From NCBI GenBank assembly GCA_944325345.1, contig CALUZV010000010.1, forward strand, positions 1-64,000: a DNA stretch of 64,000 bases, read 5' to 3'. Shown piece by piece: positions 10,516 through 20,304 of this stretch. This DNA comes from an uncultured Parabacteroides sp. (lineage in GTDB: Bacteria > Bacteroidota > Bacteroidia > Bacteroidales > Tannerellaceae). Made by a program: the position numbers and the translations under genes. Each line of letters opens with the position of its first letter. Positions within the stretch are counted from its first letter, which is position 1. The notes beneath the pieces were generated by a model. It searched no databases, was not told the DNA's origin, and saw only the letters and a program-made list of their open reading frames with translations.

Positions 10516-12507
10516 CTATTTCAAGGAGACAGTCAGGGTCTGCCCTTCCTTGATTGTTTTTTTCAGCACGACCTTTTCCCCGGAGGTTACGGAGACGGCG
10601 AGCTTCTCCCCGTCGCGGACTACGCTGATGTCGAAGTCCGAGCCAAAGGCGCGGACGGATTTCAGGCTGATATGATCCCATTCCGCCGGCAGGCGCGGCG
10701 TCATCGTGAAGGAACGGAAACCCGTCGGACGGATACCGAACATTCCCTCGGTGATAATTCGGCAATACAGTCCGCTCTCGGCCGAGAGATGGCGCTGATT
10801 TCCTTCGGGCCACGCTTCGATGGCGTAGGGCACATGCTCGCCCAAGAGTCGCTGCGCGGAGTAGAACTTCAGGTACTCGGTTGCTTTTTCCGTCTCGCCG
10901 GCGGCATAGACCCCGCGCAGGGCGTAGAGCGTCGAGCGGTCCCAGAAAGTCTCGCTTCCGGCTTGGGTCAAAAGGCCGTTTTCCGTCCAGAGGCGGGGCG
11001 AGAACAGGGCGGCGATGGTTGCCTCCGCGCGGTCGTAGATGCCAACCGTCAGGGGAATGCATATCCACGAACGGAGGATATCGTTTCCATCGTAATATTG
11101 ATATGTCTCGAAGCCCTCGACCGTCGCGCCGAAATAAGCCTCGATGTCCTTTTTCAGTTGTTTCGCTTCGCGGGCATATTGCGCCGTCTGCTTGCCCGGT
11201 TTATTCAATGCTTTGCCCAGATAGACAGCCGAATTGAGGGCATCATAGTAGAGAGACGAGGTACAGAGGTTGGCGTCGCCTGCGGGGAAACGATTCTCCA
11301 GTTCGTCGGCATCGGAGGCGACTACCCCCTGTTCATTCAGCTGGCGGCGGCAATATTCGAGACACCACTCGATAAGCGGCCAGAGCTGCTCGGCCTCCGA
11401 GCGGTCGCCCCGCGCCAAGACGTAACGTCCTGCGCCGTAGGCAATCATGGCGGCATCGCCACGGTCGCCGGCACCGTTCCAGATGTCCGTTCCCTCGGCA
11501 ATGATAGAGCTGGGAATCGGCTTATACGCATCGTTCATAAAACGGGCGAAGTGCTTGTAGGAGTTGAGGGCAGAGCCGTTTCCCTTGTCGTAGCCGAGGA
11601 AGGGGAAGAAGGGGTTGATGTACTCCGCCTGGTCGTTGGCCCAAATCGCGGCATAGTAGGATTCTCCGCCCGGGCCATGCATCAAGCCGCCGGCAGTCTG
11701 GTAGATACTCTCCGCGCCACGGATTTTGGCAAAGGCGAACATGGTATTGATGACTGGGTCGGGAGAGTCGAAGACTAAGCTGCTCCAGAACGTCTGAATC
11801 AGCGACTTCCGAGCCTGGAGTTCCTTTTCCACATCGGGGACGACCTCGGTCTCTCCCTCCTTGAAGCCCGCCGTCGTTACGTAGAACGAAACTTCCTCTC
11901 CGGGCTGGAGCTGGCGGCTGAAGCCACCGGTCAGCGACTGAATCAAGTGATACGTCCCGGCGACACCGCGTTCCTTCGGCGTCAGAATCTCGCTGCGGAC
12001 ATTGCTAGCCTCGACCGGCACAGGCTTGTCTCCCAAGTTCTTCAGCGTATATTTTTCACAAAAAGCCGGCAGGGAAGTCGAGGGGAAGAGGACGCGCGTC
12101 AGTTCGACTTCACCGCCCCGCACCGGGCAGAGACTCCGGACCGTCATCGTGCCGTCCAGCGAGATGCTCTGCACTTGTTCGCGGAGTTGCGCGTTGCCGA
12201 CGAGCACATTCTCCAGGGGATTCCAACCCATCTTGCGCATCAGGCTGGCGTGGGTATTATTCGGAATCGTCCGGAGCAGAGGCCAGACCATGCCCCGGTT
12301 CAAGAGGAAAGCGCCGTTCGCATCGACGCCGTAGCGCACGACGGTCGAGACTTGCAGTCCGCTCATTTCGATATGATCACTATGAGGCGCATCGCCCGGC
12401 CGGACTTGCCACGTGATGCCGCCCTCGGCGTTCAACGCCCACCGCTGCGCCTCGACAAAGCCGCCGAGGCATGCGAAACAGAAAAGAAAGAGGATGAATT
12501 TACGCAT
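10516..12507 (-). CDS. Secreted six-hairpin glycosidase-like protein
   Basis: 663 residues with a signal peptide (hydrophobic 4-19, cleavage near VEAQ). An N-terminal beta-rich domain is followed by an (alpha/alpha)6-type catalytic region, recognisable from IYQTAGGLMHGPGGE, a WANDQAEY acidic segment and the late WPEGNQRHLSAESGLY segment, then a C-terminal beta domain with the FRSFTMTPRLPAEW pattern seen in rhamnosidase/GH63/GH95-like enzymes. Acidic residues in these segments are candidate catalytic acids; the CAZy family is not certain. It is last in the susCD-led cluster and should act in the periplasm or at the surface on an oligosaccharide imported by that pair. An ATP-free, non-transport role is clear; the substrate is not. 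Confidence 0.75.
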   Translation of the reverse strand: MRKFILFLFCFACLGGFVEAQRWALNAEGGITWQVRPGDAPHSDHIEMSGLQVSTVVRYGVDANGAFLLNRGMVWPLLRTIPNNTHASLMRKMGWNPLENVLVGNAQLREQVQSISLDGTMTVRSLCPVRGGEVELTRVLFPSTSLPAFCEKYTLKNLGDKPVPVEASNVRSEILTPKERGVAGTYHLIQSLTGGFSRQLQPGEEVSFYVTTAGFKEGETEVVPDVEKELQARKSLIQTFWSSLVFDSPDPVINTMFAFAKIRGAESIYQTAGGLMHGPGGESYYAAIWANDQAEYINPFFPFLGYDKGNGSALNSYKHFARFMNDAYKPIPSSIIAEGTDIWNGAGDRGDAAMIAYGAGRYVLARGDRSEAEQLWPLIEWCLEYCRRQLNEQGVVASDADELENRFPAGDANLCTSSLYYDALNSAVYLGKALNKPGKQTAQYAREAKQLKKDIEAYFGATVEGFETYQYYDGNDILRSWICIPLTVGIYDRAEATIAALFSPRLWTENGLLTQAGSETFWDRSTLYALRGVYAAGETEKATEYLKFYSAQRLLGEHVPYAIEAWPEGNQRHLSAESGLYCRIITEGMFGIRPTGFRSFTMTPRLPAEWDHISLKSVRAFGSDFDISVVRDGEKLAVSVTSGEKVVLKKTIKEGQTLTVSLK

Positions 12508-12519
12508 GATATGATTCGT

Positions 12520-13992
12520 TTAATTAATAGCTTCTAATGTCAAAGTTACTCCCTTCGGGCATTCCACCTCCGCGTAGGAATAGCGGTTGCCCAAGGCATC
12601 AGCCCCTTGCCGGACTGCCAGCGGTTCCCCGTCCAGCAGAATCTGCGCCCACTCGCCGGGGAAGCAGGCACGCCAGACGAAAGCCTCGCCTGTCTTATTA
12701 ACGAGTGCCGTCTTCCTATTATTATAATGTATAAGGGAAATGGAGCCGGAAAAGACCGGGATGTTCTCCAGCGCAAGCCATTCGGTCGGCGCAGGCAGTT
12801 GCGGACACGTCGAAAGCGTCTGCTCGGCAGCATGGGCCTGCACACCCGCTATGCCGCAGACGATACCCTCCAGGAGGCCGCTGGAGACTTCGGGATAATC
12901 GCGCCGCTCATTCCGATAGAGTTCGTCGATGAAGCGACGGGCGACCTCCGGCTTTCCGTATTGGCAGAAAAGCAGCGGGTAGTAAGACATGGTTTCGACA
13001 TTCGTTTCCTCCGTCTCCATCAGACGAAGGATGCTTTGTATCCGTTCCGGCTGGCGGGCGATGCCGAAGCGGAGCGGGAACATATTCGTACCTCCTTCGG
13101 AAAACGTATCGTCGTCCAGGCAATAGGAGAAATAGTTTCCGCTCGCAGGATTCCACCAGAGGGAGTCGTAGAGCTGAGCGTAGGCTTCGGCTTGCCGGCG
13201 GACAGCTTCGGCCTCCGCTTTCTCATCGTTTAACTCAAGTATCGAGGCATACGAATGCAGCCCACGGAACATCGTAGCCAACAAGTCTCCCGTAACCTTC
13301 AAGTGCGGAACGGATTCCTCGTAGGAAGGTAAGCCGCGCACCCTCTTGAAGCGTTTTTGGGAGACATCGCCCCGCACGTTCATCACCGCACGGCGTTGCA
13401 TGATGCGGTCAGGCTCCAATTGCCAACGCTCGATGTATTCGCGGCTCGTCAGGCGGAAGAAGTTCAGGAAACGCGGGTCGCTGATATAACGCCGCTCACC
13501 GGTCCAGAGGTAGAGGCGGTAGCAAGCGTCCATCAAGTCGAAGTTAGCATTCAGGTTGTACCAGAAGTCCTGGTCGTTTTCGTAGTCCACCGGCGCGGGC
13601 AGGTTGTCTTTATTGATTTCCCAATAGGTGCAATAGTCCTTCGCCTCGGAAATATTCTCGACAAAGCGCGTGAACATATTGAGGTTCTGTCGCCCATGTC
13701 CGTTGATTTCCTCCCCGATGCATTGATGGGAAATGTCGCGCATACAAAACGCTTCGCGCTCGGGCAAAGCCGCTTCGTACCAAGGACCCACGGGGTCGGT
13801 ATCTTCGCCCACGTAGCTCTCCGAGCGTTCCGAAGCCCAGCGGAAAACGGAAACCAGCGCGGTATCGTTGGAAGAAATCTGCAATTCGTTGCGGGACGTA
13901 TCCGCAATATCGGGATAAAGGCTTGATTGCTGCTGGCAGGCGCAAAGGCTTGCCGACAAAAGGATAAGAGGTATAAGTCTGCGTGTATTCAT
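12520..13992 (-). CDS. Lipoprotein with helical-barrel glycosidase-like sequence
   Basis: 490 residues from the ATG at 13992; an upstream TTG would add four residues before the signal and is less likely. The signal peptide ends in a lipobox (SLCAC, lipidated Cys19). The body is rich in aromatic/acidic helices such as FWYNLNANFDLMDACYRLYLWTGE and QLYDSLWWNP, resembling (alpha/alpha)6 barrels, with a short C-terminal beta domain. I do not recognise the family. It stands 12 bases before the second glycosidase-like gene and after susD, so it probably handles the same glycan on the outer membrane. A 23-bp palindrome array separates it from susD. Confidence 0.7.
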   Translation of the reverse strand: MNTRRLIPLILLSASLCACQQQSSLYPDIADTSRNELQISSNDTALVSVFRWASERSESYVGEDTDPVGPWYEAALPEREAFCMRDISHQCIGEEINGHGRQNLNMFTRFVENISEAKDYCTYWEINKDNLPAPVDYENDQDFWYNLNANFDLMDACYRLYLWTGERRYISDPRFLNFFRLTSREYIERWQLEPDRIMQRRAVMNVRGDVSQKRFKRVRGLPSYEESVPHLKVTGDLLATMFRGLHSYASILELNDEKAEAEAVRRQAEAYAQLYDSLWWNPASGNYFSYCLDDDTFSEGGTNMFPLRFGIARQPERIQSILRLMETEETNVETMSYYPLLFCQYGKPEVARRFIDELYRNERRDYPEVSSGLLEGIVCGIAGVQAHAAEQTLSTCPQLPAPTEWLALENIPVFSGSISLIHYNNRKTALVNKTGEAFVWRACFPGEWAQILLDGEPLAVRQGADALGNRYSYAEVECPKGVTLTLEAIN

Positions 13993-14047
13993 GGATAAAA
14001 TCAAATTACAATGGAAGGATTGTCCGTTTAGAGTCCTTATTCTTTAG

Positions 14048-14203
14048 GTGGCAGACCGCCACATTACCGTGTGGCACGTCGCCACATTACCATGTGGTGC
14101 ATCGCCACATTACCGTGTGGCACGTCGCCACATTACCGTGTGGCGCATCGCCACCCGCCCGTATGGCAGGTCGCCACACGAGTGAGTGGCAGGTCGCCAT
14201 CGC
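14048..14203. repeat. Palindrome array C: 23-bp period, 7 units, inside the susCD operon
   Basis: GCCAC (last copy GCCAT) starts at 14058, 14081, 14104, 14127, 14150, 14173 and 14196, exactly 23 bp apart. Units are dyads GCCACA-N6-TGTGGC joined by CGTC-like linkers that themselves give GTGGC-N5-GCCAC. The array runs up to the susD stop codon, between susD and the first enzyme gene, all on the minus strand. In RNA it could form a run of hairpins. Confidence 0.93.
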
Positions 14204-15865
14204 TTACCAGCCGCTGTTCTGCGTCATGTAACCTTCGTTCAAGTCGATTTCGGCTTGTGGGATAGGCCACCAGAAGTCGCGGTCGGTATAAGGTTCGCGT
14301 ACGGCAGGCGTATTCACCTTGCGTACCGGCGAGCCGCTGGAGTAGTCATTATATTCAATACCCTCAATGGGCTTGTTCATCTCGTCGAGCAGGATGCCCC
14401 AGCGACGGAGGTCGAAGAAGCGCAAACCCTCTTCGGCAAATTCGACGCGGCGCTCGTTGCGAATAAGGTTCAGCAAGCTACCGCCATAGAGCGTATTGAC
14501 AGCCTCGTCGATATCGTTGGTATTGCCAGCGCGGTCGCGGATAACTTTGACCAAAGACTTGGCTTCGTCCACGCTTCCGCCCGTCTCTACTAATGCTTCG
14601 GCACGCAAGAGATAAGCCTCGGCATAGCGGAAAATGATGAAGGCATTGTAGGTCGTCCAGGTTTCCGGCTCCGTGAAATACTTCTTCCAAGCCAAGCCGG
14701 ACTGCGTCTTGTTCCATTCGCTACCGCCGCCTTCGCCCAGCACGTCGCCAACCCAGACATCCATATCCTGCAACGAACCATAGTCTTTCGACGGGTCAAA
14801 ATAGGTCTTTCCGTCCCGCTCCACGGTGTTTCCCGGAACCGTATTATAGTATTTGCCACGCAACTCCATACCCGGGGCATAAATCGTCGCGTAGAAACGC
14901 GGGTCTTTGTTTACATACGGCATCTTTTCGTCGCGAGGCTGAATGTATTCGAAAGCATCGGCGATAGACTTCACCGGCGTCGTTACGCAATAGCCACCAA
15001 TGGATTGGTTGTAGAAGTCGCCCCAATTGTTCGTCTTATCCAACGAATAAGTCTTGGCCAAGATAACCTCGTCGATGTTCTCGCAACCCGTCTCAAACAA
15101 AGCACTGAAGTCGCCCAGCGCCGGAGCTGTCTTCAGCAACTCTTCCGTCTCCTGCAAGGTGATGTCAAAGTAAGACTTATCGTTCAGATACCCTGCAGCG
15201 TAGGCAGCAGCACGGGCACGCAAGAGGCGGGCGGCAGGCTTGCCTATCTTCGAGCTATTCTCAGCCTGGTCGGGCAGACCGGGGATAGCCTCGGCCAACT
15301 CCTGAAGGATGAAGTCATAGACAACCTTCGGGTCTTCCACCTGTTCGATGCTGCGACTTTCCTCCACCGTTGCCGGGTTCTCGGTATAGAACATGATACG
15401 GCCGAAGATAGAAACCAAGTCCAGATAGAAGTAAGCCCGCAAAGTCCGCGCCTCGCCGAGGATGCGCAGGCGGTCGGCGTCTGTCTCGCCTCCGGGCCAT
15501 TCGAAGTTATCAATATTATTAATGATACTGTTGGCACGCTGGACAGAGACATAGTTGTTGTCCCACTTTTCCAACGGGAACGAAGAAGAAGTGTTGCCGA
15601 TACCACGGGCAAGGTCGTAGCCCTTGTTCCAGCTATGGGTAACGATGCCGTTGTCCGTTACGCCATCCATCCAGAGTTCGTAGTTATTGACATTCAGGCG
15701 GTCGTAAGTCGCATTCAAGACTTTATCGAAATCCTCCGCCGACTTAAAGAAACTTTCCGCCGTGATGATACCTTCCGGCTCCAAGTCGATATTATCATTG
15801 CAACTGCTGAAGCTAAGGGCCAAGCCCAGAACTCCGTACAACAGTGATTTCTTATCTAATTTCAT
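14204..15865 (-). CDS. RagB/SusD family nutrient-uptake outer-membrane lipoprotein
   Basis: 553 residues with a lipoprotein signal (FSSC, lipidated Cys22). The sequence has the SusD pattern: an N-terminal TPR-like helical part (ARTLRAYFYLDLVSIFGR near 140-157), an internal variable ligand-binding region, and the C-terminal FRYAEAYLLRAEALVE, IRNERRVEFAEEGLRFFDLRRW and FWWPIPQAEIDLN signatures. SusD proteins cap the SusC barrel and bind glycans at the surface. It is 25 bases downstream of susC. The glycan is unknown. Confidence 0.96.
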   Translation of the reverse strand: MKLDKKSLLYGVLGLALSFSSCNDNIDLEPEGIITAESFFKSAEDFDKVLNATYDRLNVNNYELWMDGVTDNGIVTHSWNKGYDLARGIGNTSSSFPLEKWDNNYVSVQRANSIINNIDNFEWPGGETDADRLRILGEARTLRAYFYLDLVSIFGRIMFYTENPATVEESRSIEQVEDPKVVYDFILQELAEAIPGLPDQAENSSKIGKPAARLLRARAAAYAAGYLNDKSYFDITLQETEELLKTAPALGDFSALFETGCENIDEVILAKTYSLDKTNNWGDFYNQSIGGYCVTTPVKSIADAFEYIQPRDEKMPYVNKDPRFYATIYAPGMELRGKYYNTVPGNTVERDGKTYFDPSKDYGSLQDMDVWVGDVLGEGGGSEWNKTQSGLAWKKYFTEPETWTTYNAFIIFRYAEAYLLRAEALVETGGSVDEAKSLVKVIRDRAGNTNDIDEAVNTLYGGSLLNLIRNERRVEFAEEGLRFFDLRRWGILLDEMNKPIEGIEYNDYSSGSPVRKVNTPAVREPYTDRDFWWPIPQAEIDLNEGYMTQNSGW

Positions 15866-15890
15866 GATAATCTAATTTAATGGTTTAGTG

Positions 15891-18800
15891 TTAGAAAACA
15901 ATATTAACTCCAAAGTTGATGATACGCAATACAGGGAAGTCTGAGATACGTCCGTCGTTGCCTTCCGGATCGAGACCTTGGAACAAGCTACTGATGGTAA
16001 ACAAGTTCGAACCGGAGAGGTACAAGCGCAGGCGCTGTATCCGCAACTTATCCGTTACATTCGACGAGAAAGTATAGCCCAACTGTGCATTCTTCAAGCG
16101 GAGATAAGAAGAGTTCTGCATAAAGAACGTGTTGTAAGTGGACATGTTCCGGTTATTGGCAGCTTCCAGACGAGGCATCGAAGCATCCGCGCTCTGGTTG
16201 GTTTCCGTCCAGCGGTCGCGGAAATGGATACCCGTGAAGGCTTCGTAACTCGGCCCTTCGATGAACTCACCATACAAGAAACGGTTCGAGCCACTTGAAC
16301 CTTGGAAGAGCAAGCTCAGGTCGAAGCCTTTCCATTCGGCACTCAGGTTGATACCATAGATGAACTTCGGAATGTTGGAGTTGTAAATCTGGCGGTCATC
16401 GGGGTCGATGGTTCCGTCGCCGTTCACATCCACGAGCTTCACATCACCGGCCTTCAGGACAGACATACCACGCGGATCTTCTTTGTATTTCGCCTTATAT
16501 TCTGCCAGTTCCTGGTCGTTGGCAATCAGTCCGTCGGCTTCATAGATATAGAAGGCATTCAGCGGAGAATCCAATGCTTGGATAGTCCATCCGTCGATAT
16601 TCGTATCATCGCCACCACGGTCTATCCAGCGGTTCTTGTTGTACGAGACATTTACAGAAGCAGAGAAGTTCACTTCGCCCAACTTCTTACGGAATCCTAA
16701 CATCGCTTCGAAACCGGAGTTGCGAACCACACCGGCATTCTGCTCCGGCGCATCCAGTCCGATGAAGTGAGGAATACCCAAAGCCAGCAAGATGTCCTTT
16801 GTATCCTTCGAATACCAATCCAATTCACCGTAGATGCTATTGTTCAGGAAGCTGAAGTCCAAACCGACGTTGGTCTGCTCTACAGTTTCCCACGTTACAT
16901 CCGGGTTTGCCATCTGCGTCTGGCGGATAGCCGTTACCAACTGACCGTTCATGATGACATTCTCCGTCCCGAACTGAGGCAGATACATGAACTCGTCGAT
17001 ACGTTCGTTACCCGTCTGTCCCCAAGAAGCGCGGAGCTTCAAGTTATCGAAGAAGTTCAAGTCTTTAATAAAGCCTTCTTCTGACAAACGCCAAGCAGCA
17101 GAGAATGACGGGAAGACACCCCATTTATTCCCTTTGGCAAAGCGAGAAGAACCGTCGGCGCGGACATTCGCTTCCACCAAATACTTGTCCATATAGCCGT
17201 AGTTGATACGTCCGAAGAAGGAATTGATTCCCCACATCGTCGGGTATCCTTCGGCGAACTGGCTGCTGGCCGAACCTAAAGATACATCGGGCAGCTCATC
17301 GGAAATCAAGTCTTTCCGCTGAGCGAAAGAATAATAGTTCCGATAGGAGATGCGCTCCATACCGTACAAGACCGCAAAGTCGTGCTTCTCGTTAAACTTC
17401 TTCTTGTAGTTGGCCAGGAAGCGGAGCGTCAATTGGTAGTCATTGTTGCGCGTGTCGGCTACGCTGTTCGGATTGTTGCGCTGCGTAACCATCACACCGT
17501 CTTCATTATAATACTTATGGTTCTTGTAATGGACTTTCCGGCGGTCCCAGCTCCCGTTCAACGAAGCCATACCGGTAAATACCAAATCCTTGATAGGTTC
17601 AAAGTCCAACTTCAACTGCCCATACAATGCATCCATATCGTATTCATCTTCTCCCACGACATCCATATCGAGGACAGAGACGGCATTGCGATTCTGCTTA
17701 TCCAGCGCGTAATCACCGTTCTCGTAGCGGATAGGACTGGTCGGCTGCATACTCCAAACGTCAGATTGTGCCGTTCCCAAGCCTTCCGGCCACAGGCGGT
17801 CGATATGGCGATAGGTTACATCGCTGCTCAACTTGATCATCTTCCCGATGTTGAAGTCCGTATTCACACGGTAATTATAACGCTTGTAGTTCGTGTTGTC
17901 GGTCAAACCCGGCTGGTCCAGATAGTCGAACGACAAGAGGTAGCGGCTCGTCTCCGTACCGCCGTTCATGCTCAGCGTATGTTGGGTGATATAGGCTGGC
18001 TTATAGACTTCGCCCAGCCAGTCGTTATAGACATGATGGTAGGGGTCGGAACCATTCTCGGTCGCAAGAATATCATCTTCCGTATATTTCAGGGCAGAAC
18101 CGGCATTGAGCAAGGATTCATTTACCATCTCCATATACTCGCGGGCACTGACGCCCTTCGGCTTCACGGCGCGGTCCTGGAATCCGATGGTACCGTTATA
18201 AGATACCGTCAGCTTCCCTTCCTTCCCTCGCTTCGTGGTTACGAGGATTACACCGTGGGCGGCACGCGAACCATAGATAGAAGCCGAGGCCGCATCCTTC
18301 AGCACCGAGATATTCTCAATCTCCGATGCCGGCACCTGACTCAGCGACATCTCGATACCGTCCACCAGAATCAACGGCTTCGCATTCCCCGTCGTACCGA
18401 CACCGCGCAGGTAGATTTCCGGGTCGTCGCTACCCGGCGCACCTCCACGGTCCACCACCGTGATACCTGAGCTTAATCCCTGCAAGGCTTTTGTGGCATT
18501 GACTACGGTCATCTTGTTGATGTCGTCGCCTTCCAGCTTCGTAACGGCACCCGAGGTCGTAACCTTACGCTGCACACCGTAACCTACGACTACCACCTCG
18601 CTCAGTGCTTCCGAGTCTTCGGCCAACTGCACGTCGATACTGCTCTGGCCGGCCACCTTCATTTCTTTCGTCCCATATCCGATATAGGATATTTGCAACG
18701 TGGCACCTTCAGCGACCTGCAACGTGTAGCGTCCGTCCATGTCGGTAATCGTACCGTTGCTGGTACCCTTCTCCAAGACATTGGCTCCGATGACCGGCAC

Positions 18801-19187
18801 GCCCTGCTCGTCGCGCACCACGCCCGATACTGTCTTGCGGCTCTGCTGCGTCCGGGCGACTTTCCCTGCCGAACCCCGCTGAGCCCGGGAGATGATGATC
18901 ATCTTCCCGTCGATTTTGAAGTCCAGTCCTTGACCGAGGACGGCCGAAAGCACTTCCTCCAACGTCGCATTCTCGAAACGCTGATTGATGAGCTTCGCTT
19001 CGTTCACTTCATCTTTCTTGTAAATCACGGAATACTGAAGTTCGTTTTCCACTTCATTCAGCACCTCTTTCAACGGTACATCGTTGAAATCCTTGGTGAT
19101 GTTTGCCTGCCGCGCGGCCTCGGCATGTATCGAGCCGGACAGCAATAACGCCAACATCAACGTTTTTCCTACATATTTCCTATTCAT
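15891..19187 (-). CDS. SusC/RagA family TonB-dependent receptor with STN signalling domain
   Basis: 1098 residues. Order: signal peptide (ends near HAEA), STN domain at about 30-95, CarboxypepD_reg-like domain at about 118-200 (VSGVVRDEQGVPVIGANV), the SEVVVVGYG TonB-box region, plug at about 210-330 (ENISVLKDAASASIYGSRAAHGVI), then a long beta-barrel ending in FGVNIVF. The STN domain marks a receptor that signals through an anti-sigma factor, and a fecR gene stands 42 bases upstream on the same strand. It imports an oligosaccharide with the SusD partner downstream. Confidence 0.97.
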   Translation of the reverse strand: MNRKYVGKTLMLALLLSGSIHAEAARQANITKDFNDVPLKEVLNEVENELQYSVIYKKDEVNEAKLINQRFENATLEEVLSAVLGQGLDFKIDGKMIIISRAQRGSAGKVARTQQSRKTVSGVVRDEQGVPVIGANVLEKGTSNGTITDMDGRYTLQVAEGATLQISYIGYGTKEMKVAGQSSIDVQLAEDSEALSEVVVVGYGVQRKVTTSGAVTKLEGDDINKMTVVNATKALQGLSSGITVVDRGGAPGSDDPEIYLRGVGTTGNAKPLILVDGIEMSLSQVPASEIENISVLKDAASASIYGSRAAHGVILVTTKRGKEGKLTVSYNGTIGFQDRAVKPKGVSAREYMEMVNESLLNAGSALKYTEDDILATENGSDPYHHVYNDWLGEVYKPAYITQHTLSMNGGTETSRYLLSFDYLDQPGLTDNTNYKRYNYRVNTDFNIGKMIKLSSDVTYRHIDRLWPEGLGTAQSDVWSMQPTSPIRYENGDYALDKQNRNAVSVLDMDVVGEDEYDMDALYGQLKLDFEPIKDLVFTGMASLNGSWDRRKVHYKNHKYYNEDGVMVTQRNNPNSVADTRNNDYQLTLRFLANYKKKFNEKHDFAVLYGMERISYRNYYSFAQRKDLISDELPDVSLGSASSQFAEGYPTMWGINSFFGRINYGYMDKYLVEANVRADGSSRFAKGNKWGVFPSFSAAWRLSEEGFIKDLNFFDNLKLRASWGQTGNERIDEFMYLPQFGTENVIMNGQLVTAIRQTQMANPDVTWETVEQTNVGLDFSFLNNSIYGELDWYSKDTKDILLALGIPHFIGLDAPEQNAGVVRNSGFEAMLGFRKKLGEVNFSASVNVSYNKNRWIDRGGDDTNIDGWTIQALDSPLNAFYIYEADGLIANDQELAEYKAKYKEDPRGMSVLKAGDVKLVDVNGDGTIDPDDRQIYNSNIPKFIYGINLSAEWKGFDLSLLFQGSSGSNRFLYGEFIEGPSYEAFTGIHFRDRWTETNQSADASMPRLEAANNRNMSTYNTFFMQNSSYLRLKNAQLGYTFSSNVTDKLRIQRLRLYLSGSNLFTISSLFQGLDPEGNDGRISDFPVLRIINFGVNIVF

Positions 19188-19229
19188 AAGTAGAACACAT
19201 TTGGTAATAGATTTAGAAACTCCGTTAGT

Positions 19230-20225
19230 TTATCGTTTTTTTATCACAATTTCCTGACCTTCTTTGACGGGGCGCACCGGGATAATCCGTCCCAGCGCAT
19301 TCAGCAAACTCTCAATGCTTTCCTCGCTCCGCAGGGATATCCGGAACTCCGTCTCCCCGTCCAGCCCGTCGTCCAAACGAATCGGCAAGTCGTATTTGCG
19401 AGACAATCGCGCCGCCAATTCCCGGAGCGTGATGCGGTCATAGACCAAATCGCCGTTCATCCACGACGTACTCTGCTGTGCATCCGTTCGATAGAGCGAC
19501 ATCTGCCCGGTCTCCCTGTCCAACCGGACTGCCTCGCCCGGCTCGACCGAATACCGCTCTTGTCCCCGGCTCACGTCGATATTCCCTTCCAGGAGACTCG
19601 TCGTCGTAACCGGGTCTTCGGCATACGAGGAGACGTTGAACTTCGTCCCCTTCACGACGATTTCATAATCGCTCGTAACCACCGCGAATGGCTGCTCGCC
19701 AGCCTGTTTCGTTACCTCAAAGTAGGCCTCGCCGTCGAGTTCCACGCGTCGGTTTTCGCGGTTGAAGCGGTTGCTGTAGCGCAAAGTCGAACCAGAATTC
19801 AGGTAGATGCTCGTCCCGTCGGGCAGCACCACCCGCGTCCGCTCGCCATTCGCCGTCTCCACGGCATAAAACTCCTCGGGAGCCGCCTCTCTGTCCGCCA
19901 GAAGACTATATACGCCGGCAAACAAAGCGAGGAAAACAGCGGCGGCAGCAGCATATTTTCCCATCTGCCCGAGCCGGAACCGCCAGCTCTCCGCCTCCCG
20001 TCGTCTTTCATCCTCGCGCATCCGCAGGCGTTGCTGCAACCGCGCCCAATCCGCTGCGAGGAAGTCGTCCGGACGCGCTTCCGCCCATTCTTGCTCCCAG
20101 CGGCGGAAAGCAGCGAGGCGTTCCGGCACGTCGTGCAAGTAGGCGTATAAGGCGCGCTCTTCTTCCGGGGAAATCTCCCCCTCGAAGTAGCGGACTGCTA
20201 TCTTTCGTATATCTTTTTCTTCCAT
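19230..20225 (-). CDS. FecR family anti-sigma factor
   Basis: 331 residues: N-terminal cytoplasmic anti-sigma region (DIRKIAVRYFEGEISPEEE), one TM helix at about 92-112 (YAAAAAVFLALFAGVYSLL), then the periplasmic FecR domain (TANGERTRVVLPDGTSIYLNSGSTLRYS) and the C-terminal DUF4974-type domain (LVYDRITLRELAARLSRKYD). It should receive a signal from the STN domain of the SusC receptor downstream. The ECF sigma factor gene that usually precedes fecR is absent here; the upstream 509 bases hold only palindrome array D, and the next gene is a folate enzyme. Confidence 0.94.
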   Translation of the reverse strand: MEEKDIRKIAVRYFEGEISPEEERALYAYLHDVPERLAAFRRWEQEWAEARPDDFLAADWARLQQRLRMREDERRREAESWRFRLGQMGKYAAAAAVFLALFAGVYSLLADREAAPEEFYAVETANGERTRVVLPDGTSIYLNSGSTLRYSNRFNRENRRVELDGEAYFEVTKQAGEQPFAVVTSDYEIVVKGTKFNVSSYAEDPVTTTSLLEGNIDVSRGQERYSVEPGEAVRLDRETGQMSLYRTDAQQSTSWMNGDLVYDRITLRELAARLSRKYDLPIRLDDGLDGETEFRISLRSEESIESLLNALGRIIPVRPVKEGQEIVIKKR

Positions 20226-20304
20226 TCTCCAAACATTACATGGCTATAACAGGCGGGCAAGGGATTTACCCAACCCTCCTTTCCTCTTTTTTTTCAAAAA
20301 AAGT

